DNA of 6,174 nt from the NCBI GenBank assembly GCA_002385805.1, contig DGEF01000058.1, positions 1-6,174 on the forward strand. Direction: 5' to 3'. Below the pieces are notes generated by a model that saw only the letters and a program-made list of their open reading frames with translations, ran no database searches and had not been told where the DNA came from. The translations under genes and the position numbers were made by a program. The stretch comes from Peptococcaceae bacterium UBA3933. Lineage in GTDB: Bacteria > Bacillota > Peptococcia > Peptococcales > BICA1-8. Positions 1 through 5,275 of the stretch are shown piece by piece (the stretch's first letter is position 1; the number at the start of each line of letters is the position of its first letter).

Positions 1-15
1 AATCCAATGTATTTT

Positions 16-44
16 TTGCTTAAAAGCCTAATAACTTGTAAAAT
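16..44 (+). promoter_or_regulatory. Candidate sigma-A-type promoter for pepF
   Basis: A TTGCTT box (16-21) lies 17 bases upstream of TAAAAT (39-44). The -10 matches TATAAT at five of six positions, but the -35 matches TTGACA only at TTG. Transcription would begin near base 51, leaving a leader of about 30 bases that contains the ribosome binding site. The spacing is ideal, but chance matches are common in DNA this AT-rich, and the true promoter could lie before the window. Confidence 0.35.
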
Positions 45-62
45 ATAGGTAGTTTAAAATTT

Positions 63-69
63 GGAGGTG
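63..69 (+). promoter_or_regulatory. Ribosome binding site of pepF
   Basis: GGAGGTG is strongly complementary to the 3' end of 16S rRNA. It ends 11 bases before the ATG at 81, slightly long but workable. It supports this ATG as the start. Confidence 0.8.
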
Positions 70-80
70 TAACAAAAAAC

Positions 81-1856
81 ATGAACAAAAATAATCAGCA
101 ATACACCTGGGACTTAACCCATATGTATAAAGATTTACAAAGCTGGCAAGAAGATTATGAAAAAGTTATAAAATTAACTGAAGAAATCGAAGGTTTAAAA
201 GGACAAATTACAAAATCTGCAGATAACCTAGAGAAAGTACTTACTTTACATGAGCAACTGTCCATTAAACTAACCGGCATATTCGTTTATGCGAAAATGT
301 TCTTTGACCAAGATATGAGTAATCCCCAAGCCAAGGAATTATATGAAAAAGCTGATGCTCTACATACCCGTATCCAAGATAGATTAGCCTTTTTACAACC
401 GGAATTGTTAAAATTGGATCCGGAAAAATTCAGCGAATTTGTAACATCCAATCCCCAACTGAAAATATATAACCATATGTTTGAAAAACTTTTCGCCCAA
501 AAAGAACATGTGCTTACACCGGAAATTGAAGAAATACTGGCTAAAATGAATTCTCTGGGGGGTTCCTTTGAAAAGGTCTATGATGACCTTACTATAAACG
601 ACATTGAATTTCCTCAGGTAAAAGGTTCAAAAGATACCGAGACTATAATTGCTAACAACGCAAATTACAGTAAGGCTTTGGTCAACCCCGACAGGGTTTT
701 ACGGAAAAACTTTTTTAAAGGTCTCCTGGGCACTTACGGTAAGCACATAAATTCGCTTACTTCAGCCTATTACGGTTCGGTAAAACATAATGTTTTTTTG
801 GCTAAAACCAGGAAGTACCAATCAGCTCGACAAATGACTTTACAAGAAAACTTTATTCCTGAAGAGGTCTATGATAATTTGCTAGAAACAGTCCGTAACA
901 ATACCCTTGTCCTACATGACTACCTTAATTATAGGAAACAAAAATTAAAATTAGATGAGCTGCATTTTTATGATTTATTCGTTCCCATCGTTGAAAACAT
1001 TGACCGCACCTATACCTTTGCCGAAGCTCAGGAAATTGTACTGGAAGCAACGGCTATCTTAGGAGAAGATTATACCAATGTCCTGAAAGAAGCCTTCACT
1101 AACAGATGGATTGACGTCTACCCGGGCAAGAACAAAGCTACAGGAGCCTATGCTATTGAAGCCTATGGTCACCACCCCTACTCCCTGTTAAATTTTACAG
1201 GTACTCTAAACGATGTTTTTACCCTTGCCCATGAACTGGGGCACGTTATGCACAGCTACTATAGCTCCCAAAATCAACCTTATGTTTATTCCAACTATAC
1301 TATTTTCACGGCGGAAGTAGCCTCAACAGTTAATGAACAATTGTTGTTCGATTATTTGCTAAAGAAAACCACTTCTGCACAAGAAAAAGCTTTCTTACTG
1401 AGCAACCATCTGGACAATATCCGTTCTACCCTTTACCGACAAACCTTGTTTGCTGAATTTGAGCACCAAGCACACAAAATGGTAGAAGAAGAAAAACCTT
1501 TATTACCGGAAGTTTTATGTAACCTCCATGAAGAGCTTTACCAAATTTACCATGGAAAAGAATTTGTTATTGACCCGGAACTGAAATTTGAGTGGGCACG
1601 AATTCCCCATTTCTATAGTGCCTTTTATGTCTACCAATACGCTACCGGAATCTCTGCTGCTATCAGCATAGCAAAAAAGATTTTAACGGAAGGCAAACCT
1701 GCAGTTAAAAAATACAGAGAATTTCTTACCAAAGGCGGTTCTGATTATTCCTTGAATCTCTTGAGGTCGGCCGGAGTAGATATGACCACTCCCCAGCCCA
1801 TTCTGGATGCTATTGAAGATTTTCGACAAACTTTAAAGCAGTTAAAAGATTTATAA
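81..1856 (+). CDS. pepF: Oligoendopeptidase F (M3 family zinc metallopeptidase)
   Basis: This is a cytoplasmic zinc endopeptidase of the M3B (PepF/thimet) family, which cleaves short peptides and not folded proteins. At 591 residues it is full length for the family. The zinc site is visible: HELGH at 384-388 (metal ligands H384 and H388, catalytic E385), with the third ligand E412 in TAEVAST 24 residues later. The segment before it (YPGKNKATGAYA, then HHPYSLLNF) is the typical PepF approach to the active site. A Tyr/His-rich stretch starting at H510 (HFYSAFYVYQYATG) matches the family's substrate-binding region near the C-terminus. The N-terminal third is helical and charged, as expected for the oligopeptidase F N-terminal domain. 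There is no signal peptide. The gene stands alone and is convergent with the betaine transporter operon. In Firmicutes PepF is linked to peptide nutrition and turnover; the substrate here is unknown. Confidence 0.96.
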   Translation: MNKNNQQYTWDLTHMYKDLQSWQEDYEKVIKLTEEIEGLKGQITKSADNLEKVLTLHEQLSIKLTGIFVYAKMFFDQDMSNPQAKELYEKADALHTRIQDRLAFLQPELLKLDPEKFSEFVTSNPQLKIYNHMFEKLFAQKEHVLTPEIEEILAKMNSLGGSFEKVYDDLTINDIEFPQVKGSKDTETIIANNANYSKALVNPDRVLRKNFFKGLLGTYGKHINSLTSAYYGSVKHNVFLAKTRKYQSARQMTLQENFIPEEVYDNLLETVRNNTLVLHDYLNYRKQKLKLDELHFYDLFVPIVENIDRTYTFAEAQEIVLEATAILGEDYTNVLKEAFTNRWIDVYPGKNKATGAYAIEAYGHHPYSLLNFTGTLNDVFTLAHELGHVMHSYYSSQNQPYVYSNYTIFTAEVASTVNEQLLFDYLLKKTTSAQEKAFLLSNHLDNIRSTLYRQTLFAEFEHQAHKMVEEEKPLLPEVLCNLHEELYQIYHGKEFVIDPELKFEWARIPHFYSAFYVYQYATGISAAISIAKKILTEGKPAVKKYREFLTKGGSDYSLNLLRSAGVDMTTPQPILDAIEDFRQTLKQLKDL

Positions 1857-1862
1857 TTTCAA

Positions 1863-1882
1863 AAGCCGCCTAGGGGCGGCTT
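1863..1882. terminator. Bidirectional intrinsic terminator between pepF and proV
   Basis: A perfect 8-bp stem (AAGCCGCC, 1863-1870, with GGCGGCTT, 1875-1882) closes a four-base TAGG loop. It is the most GC-rich spot nearby. Reading +, the stem runs into TTCTTT; reading -, its end gives TTTT and then an AT-rich stretch. It fills most of the 28-bp gap between two convergent stop codons, so one hairpin can end both transcripts. The + strand T-rich tail reaches into the proV stop codon (1885-1887). Confidence 0.88.
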
Positions 1883-1884
1883 CT

Positions 1885-3057
1885 TTACACTAAACTGGAG
1901 AGAACTGAAACCCTAACGATTATTCCTAGCAGTCGGTCATCATCATCAACTACGGCAATAGGGTATTTACTCTTCGTAGCTATAGGAATCAACTCATGGA
2001 CATATGTTTCCGGCTTAGTTGTATAAAAAGTCTGTTGTAAAATGTCAGCTAACCTTTTATTTTCCTTTAAAGCTTTGATAGCATCATCTATAGTGACCAA
2101 TCCCTGTAACCTCCGGTCATTATCCACCACAAAAATACTGGAAATACCGCTTTGTTCCATTTCTTGAATAGCTATTTTTAGCCCGTCCTTCAAAGAAACC
2201 AGCGCTGATGGTCTAAACATCACATTTTTAGCTTGCATAACTTTAGAACGATCAATATCCCGGACAAAGTTTTTAATATACTCATTTTTGGGATTAGCCA
2301 GAATTTCTTCCGGTGTTCCGATCTGCTCAATAATCCCGTCTTTCATTATAGCTACTCTGTCCCCAAGCTTAAATGCTTCATTAATATCATGGGTAATAAA
2401 GATAATCGTCTTTTTTAGTTTTGATTGAAGATCCAATAGTTCCTGCTGCATCTCTCTTCTTATTAAAGGGTCCAGGGCACTGAAAGGCTCATCCATTAAA
2501 AGAATATCCGGATCATTGGCTAAAGCCCTAGCTAAACCTACTCTTTGCTGCATACCTCCACTCAACTGTTTTGGATAATGACTTTCCCATCCTTTTAAGC
2601 CTACGATTTCTAAAGTTTTTCTAGCAATTTTATACCTTTCATCCCCAGGGACTCCTCTGATTTCTAAACCATAAACCACATTATCCAACACTGTCCTATG
2701 GGTAAACAAGCCAAAATGCTGGAACACCATGGCTACTTTTTTTTGCCTGAATTCCTTTAATTGTTTTTTATCATATTCTACAATATCCTCATTATCGATA
2801 TATATTTTTCCTTCTGTAGGCCGGTTCAAAAGATTTAAACAGCGAATTAAAGTAGATTTTCCGCTTCCCGAGAGACCCATTATTACAAAAACTTCTCCCT
2901 CTTTTACCTCAAAAGAAACATTACAAACTCCTACAGTGTGTCCTGTTTCTTGAAGGATTTTATCTTTGGGCATACCGCTTTTTAATTTGGCCAACACACT
3001 TTTGGGATTCCTGCCGAATATTTTAGTTAGATTTTCCACCTTTATTTTAGGATTCAT
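1885..3057 (-). CDS. proV: Glycine betaine/proline ABC transporter, ATP-binding subunit (ProV/OpuAA type)
   Basis: This cytoplasmic ATPase powers betaine-type osmoprotectant import. At 390 residues it is close to E. coli ProV (about 400). The ProV-specific N-terminal insertion (KIFGRNPKSV to about residue 45) is present. ABC motifs in order are Walker A GLSGSGKST (61-69), Q-loop Q113, signature LSGGMQQR (165-172), Walker B ILLMDEP (185-191, catalytic E190) and switch H223 in ITHD. Two CBS repeats follow, about 275-330 and 340-390, ending with DDDDRLLGIIV. In OpuA-type ATPases this pair is linked to osmotic control through ionic strength or cyclic-di-AMP. The protein stops right after the second CBS repeat, without the acidic tail known from Lactococcus OpuA. 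It is last in proX-proW-proV, with its ATG 14 bases after the proW stop and a GAGGG ribosome binding site in the gap. Confidence 0.95.
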   Translation of the reverse strand: MNPKIKVENLTKIFGRNPKSVLAKLKSGMPKDKILQETGHTVGVCNVSFEVKEGEVFVIMGLSGSGKSTLIRCLNLLNRPTEGKIYIDNEDIVEYDKKQLKEFRQKKVAMVFQHFGLFTHRTVLDNVVYGLEIRGVPGDERYKIARKTLEIVGLKGWESHYPKQLSGGMQQRVGLARALANDPDILLMDEPFSALDPLIRREMQQELLDLQSKLKKTIIFITHDINEAFKLGDRVAIMKDGIIEQIGTPEEILANPKNEYIKNFVRDIDRSKVMQAKNVMFRPSALVSLKDGLKIAIQEMEQSGISSIFVVDNDRRLQGLVTIDDAIKALKENKRLADILQQTFYTTKPETYVHELIPIATKSKYPIAVVDDDDRLLGIIVRVSVLSSLV

Positions 3058-3071
3058 TCTATCCCTCTTTT

Positions 3072-3923
3072 CTATTCAGGATACTCAAACTTTTTCGCTA
3101 TACCTTGAGTCATCCGGTCAATGATAATAGCTAGAAAAACAATACTGATACCTGCTTCAAAGCCTTGGGCAATATCAATATGTTGGATTGCCACCAATAC
3201 CTCCAATCCTAAACCTTTAGCCCCAATCATTGAAGCTATAACCACCATAGACAAAGCCATCATGGTAGTCTGATTTATCCCGGTCATAATAGTTGGTAAA
3301 GCCTGAGGCAACTGTACCTTGACTAGGGTTTGCCACCCGGAAGACCCAAAGGAATGGGCGGCTTCCACCATTTCCTGAGGTACCCGGCGAATTCCTAAAT
3401 CCGTTAACCTGATAACAGGGGGTAATGCATATATGGTAGTTGCAAAAACCGCCGGTACCTTACCCATGTTAAATAACATTATGGCAGGAATCAAATAAAC
3501 AAAACTAGGCATTGTCTGCATGGCATCTAAAATAGGCCGCATAACTATACTGAATTTATCACTGTAGGCTGAAAGTATTCCTAAAGGAATACCTAGCAAA
3601 AGGGAAATAATAACGGAAGTCAGAACAATAGCCAGAGTCATCATCATATAATCCCAAAGCCCAAAGGTTCCTACTAAAAATATTAATACAGCAAAAGTTA
3701 ACCCTATTTTAAAATTTCGCGCCTTCCAGCCTAGGAGGAAAATCATTAACAAGAAAACCCACCAAGGCAACCATAAAAGAAACTTTTCCATTTTAACTAA
3801 AAACCAAAGTATCCCGTCGGAAACCCCATCAAAAAAATCACCGAAATTACGCATCAGCCACTTTACAAAATTGTCCACATATATACCGATTTTTAATCGA
3901 AAGAATTCTGGAAAATTATTCAT
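3072..3923 (-). CDS. proW: Glycine betaine/proline ABC transporter, permease subunit (ProW/OpuAB type)
   Basis: This integral membrane subunit forms the translocation path of the betaine importer. Hydrophobic segments lie at roughly residues 49-65, 73-90, 93-118, 138-152, 155-172, 215-235 and 255-269. The region DAMQTMPSFVYLIPAIMLF (133-151) is characteristic of ProW/OpuAB. The EAA loop that docks on the ATPase starts at E187 (EAAHSFGSSGW) and runs to QLPQALP (204-210), followed by the conserved NQTTMMALSMVVIASMIG. At 283 residues it lacks the long N-terminal cytoplasmic extension of E. coli ProW (354 residues) and resembles the shorter Gram-positive form. AAAGGGA at 3931-3937, seven bases from the ATG, supports the start. 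It lies 50 bases after proX and 14 bases before proV. No substrate-binding domain is fused to it. Confidence 0.94.
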   Translation of the reverse strand: MNNFPEFFRLKIGIYVDNFVKWLMRNFGDFFDGVSDGILWFLVKMEKFLLWLPWWVFLLMIFLLGWKARNFKIGLTFAVLIFLVGTFGLWDYMMMTLAIVLTSVIISLLLGIPLGILSAYSDKFSIVMRPILDAMQTMPSFVYLIPAIMLFNMGKVPAVFATTIYALPPVIRLTDLGIRRVPQEMVEAAHSFGSSGWQTLVKVQLPQALPTIMTGINQTTMMALSMVVIASMIGAKGLGLEVLVAIQHIDIAQGFEAGISIVFLAIIIDRMTQGIAKKFEYPE

Positions 3924-3947
3924 AAAATCATCCCTTTAATGAATAAA

Positions 3948-3968
3948 TTTGGAAACTGCTTTCCCAAA
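3948..3968 (-). other. Stem-loop in the proX-proW intercistronic gap
   Basis: In the minus-strand transcript TTTGG-G-AAA (3968-3960) pairs with TTTCCAAA (3955-3948). This gives an 8-bp stem with one bulged G and a four-base GCAG loop, starting five bases after the proX stop. It has no strong T-run, so full termination is unlikely. Hairpins after a solute-receptor gene often protect the upstream mRNA 3' end or cause partial termination, giving more receptor than membrane subunits. That role is inferred here. Confidence 0.5.
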
Positions 3969-3973
3969 ACCGG

Positions 3974-5002
3974 TTAAATTGATTCTAAAACTTTAGCCGC
4001 GATTTCTTCCGGCACCCATTTTGTCCAAAGATCCTGGTACTCTTTTATAAACCATAAAGCAGCATCCATGGGGGTAGCTTCATTTCCCTGCATATAAGCC
4101 AAAGCTTCATTAGTTAGAGCACTGCTGGTTTTATAGTTCTTTAAAAATTCCACTACATCCGGGGCCATTTCCGGCACTTCTTTATTCACCACAACGGTAC
4201 AGGGAACAGTCGGAAAAGCACATTTATACCCATCATTCCACAATTCATCACTATAGGGGGCATCCTCTAATAAAGTCATATCCAGTAAACCCATTACCCA
4301 GGTTGGCTCCCAGTAATATCCCAACCAAGGCTCACCTTTTTCATAAGCCTTGACCATGGAAGTAGCTAAGGCCGTATCGGAACCGGGGCTAAAATAGCTG
4401 TAATATTCGTCTAAACCATAATTGATTATTTTTTGACGAAGGATGGTATCTACTTCCCACCCGGGTATAGCCCCATAAATTCTCCCTTTTGTAGGTTCCT
4501 CAGGATCCTTGAATAACTCCCAGTACTTAGGCAAATCTTTAATACTTTTTAAATCAGGAGCCATAGGCTCAATCCCTCTTTCAGGATCTCCTTTTATCAG
4601 ATACGTGGGGACATAAAGGCCTTGTACGTTATCGTCAAAATTAACACCAAGTTCAATTACATCACCACTTTCAATAGCAGGCTTATATAACTCAATAATA
4701 TTAGACGTCCAAGTTTCCATATAAATGTGTATATTTCCCCTTGTTAAACCATCAAAAGTGATTGGCGTAGAGCCGATCATAGTATCAGTAGGATAGCCAT
4801 AACCCTTCTCAACGATGATTTGGGCCACACTGTTATGAAATTTCATACTATCCCAACCTGCATCCGCAAAAATCAGAGTTGGCTTTCCTGTATCACTTTG
4901 TTGCTTATCACCAGAGGCACAGCCTGCACCAATCAAAACCAAAGAAAAAATTAAACTAAAAATAAGCAATCTACCAAAAGCATTCTTACCAAGACTAATC
5001 AT
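3974..5002 (-). CDS. proX: Glycine betaine-type ABC transporter substrate-binding lipoprotein (ProX type)
   Basis: This is the extracytoplasmic receptor of the importer, 342 residues from the ATG at 5002. A lipoprotein signal is clear: K6 and R11, a hydrophobic stretch 12-27, and lipobox IGAGC with C28 as the lipidated cysteine. The body aligns by eye with E. coli ProX. Its betaine cage W65/W140/W188 corresponds to W98 (METWTSN), W182 (IPGWEV) and W231 (YYWEPTW), with similar spacing. This supports a quaternary-ammonium ligand such as glycine betaine or proline betaine, though choline or carnitine cannot be excluded. A longer reading from TTG at 5020 is unlikely because the AAGGAGG ribosome binding site would then fall inside the coding sequence. 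The disulfide pair of E. coli ProX beside W140 is absent; instead C261 and C268 form a different pair. It is first in the operon, the reverse of E. coli proVWX. Confidence 0.93.
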   Translation of the reverse strand: MISLGKNAFGRLLIFSLIFSLVLIGAGCASGDKQQSDTGKPTLIFADAGWDSMKFHNSVAQIIVEKGYGYPTDTMIGSTPITFDGLTRGNIHIYMETWTSNIIELYKPAIESGDVIELGVNFDDNVQGLYVPTYLIKGDPERGIEPMAPDLKSIKDLPKYWELFKDPEEPTKGRIYGAIPGWEVDTILRQKIINYGLDEYYSYFSPGSDTALATSMVKAYEKGEPWLGYYWEPTWVMGLLDMTLLEDAPYSDELWNDGYKCAFPTVPCTVVVNKEVPEMAPDVVEFLKNYKTSSALTNEALAYMQGNEATPMDAALWFIKEYQDLWTKWVPEEIAAKVLESI

Positions 5003-5010
5003 TTTCCTAA

Positions 5011-5017
5011 CCTCCTT
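5011..5017 (-). promoter_or_regulatory. Strong ribosome binding site that fixes the proX start
   Basis: The minus strand reads AAGGAGG here, a consensus Shine-Dalgarno, eight bases before the ATG at 5002-5000. An in-frame TTG at 5020-5018 sits directly before it and has no ribosome binding site of comparable quality. This site therefore decides in favour of the ATG. Confidence 0.92.
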
Positions 5018-5051
5018 CAAGATAAAGAAATTAATTTATTTAATTTTATGA

Positions 5052-5092
5052 AAATTTCTTAGATAAAGCAAACGCGTGGTTTAAGGAAATTT
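5052..5092 (-). other. Possible leader hairpin upstream of proX
   Basis: TAAGGAAATTT (5082-5092) and AAATTTCTTA (5052-5061) are inverted repeats. They can form a 10-bp, mostly A-U stem with one bulged base and a loop of 20 bases, inside the presumed proX leader. The loop holds a smaller AAAC/GTTT pairing around ACGCGT. Stability is modest and no known riboswitch core was recognised, so this is only a candidate regulatory structure. Confidence 0.3.
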
Positions 5093-5111
5093 GGGGATAT
5101 AAGTTTCTGAC

Positions 5112-5140
5112 ATACTATATGACCTGATTAAAGTTGTCAT
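5112..5140 (-). promoter_or_regulatory. Candidate sigma-A-type promoter for the proXWV operon
   Basis: On the minus strand ATGACA (5140-5135, five of six matches to TTGACA) is followed after 17 bases by TAGTAT (5117-5112, four of six). An overlapping TATAGT (5119-5114, five of six) would give a 15-base spacer. Transcription would start near 5105, leaving a leader of about 100 bases before the proX ATG. The -35 box overlaps one of the AAGTTGTC repeats. Confidence 0.5.
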
Positions 5141-5203
5141 TCATTGAATTCTGCAAACTCCTGTCGATTTGCTATGCAACTTCTAATCATTTATGAAGTT
5201 GTC
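5131..5203. repeat. AAGTTGTC direct repeats and inverted CAACTTC copy upstream of proX
   Basis: AAGTTGTC occurs at 5131-5138 and again at 5196-5203. The second copy also forms an inverted pair with CAACTTC (5177-5183) through GAAGTTG (5195-5201), separated by 11 bases. The downstream copy overlaps the candidate proX -35 box. The arrangement could be an operator, but the units are short and chance is not excluded. Confidence 0.35.
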
Positions 5204-5222
5204 TGTAAGATTTTTTTAAAAT

Positions 5223-5264
5223 CTGCCCATTACCGGAAATTTGTAAATTTCCAGTAACAGGCAG
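5223..5264 (-). terminator. Intrinsic terminator of lplA
   Basis: A 42-base inverted repeat starts 11 bases past the lplA stop codon. In the minus-strand transcript all 20 positions of each arm are complementary, including three G-U pairs (5228/5259, 5229/5258, 5234/5253), with a very tight loop. In the + strand transcript the same three positions would be C/A mismatches, so the structure is built for the lplA direction. The following tail is ATTTT and then seven A, a short T-run, so termination may be incomplete. Confidence 0.8.
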
Positions 5265-5275
5265 TTCCTTTATAC

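Noticed and set aside
2233..2418. 61-codon + strand open frame inside proV
   Set aside because: It is antisense to a strongly conserved ABC/CBS coding region, has no recognisable domain and no good ribosome binding site, and is best read as a shadow frame.
2729..2953. 74-codon + strand open frame inside proV
   Set aside because: It lies opposite the Walker A and Q-loop region, with low-complexity Ser/Phe/Pro-rich composition typical of reverse-strand readings.
5003..5222. Known riboswitch or small RNA gene in the lplA-proX intergenic region
   Set aside because: There are hairpins and a long leader, but no conserved core of a familiar riboswitch, T-box or tRNA was recognised, so no RNA class is claimed.
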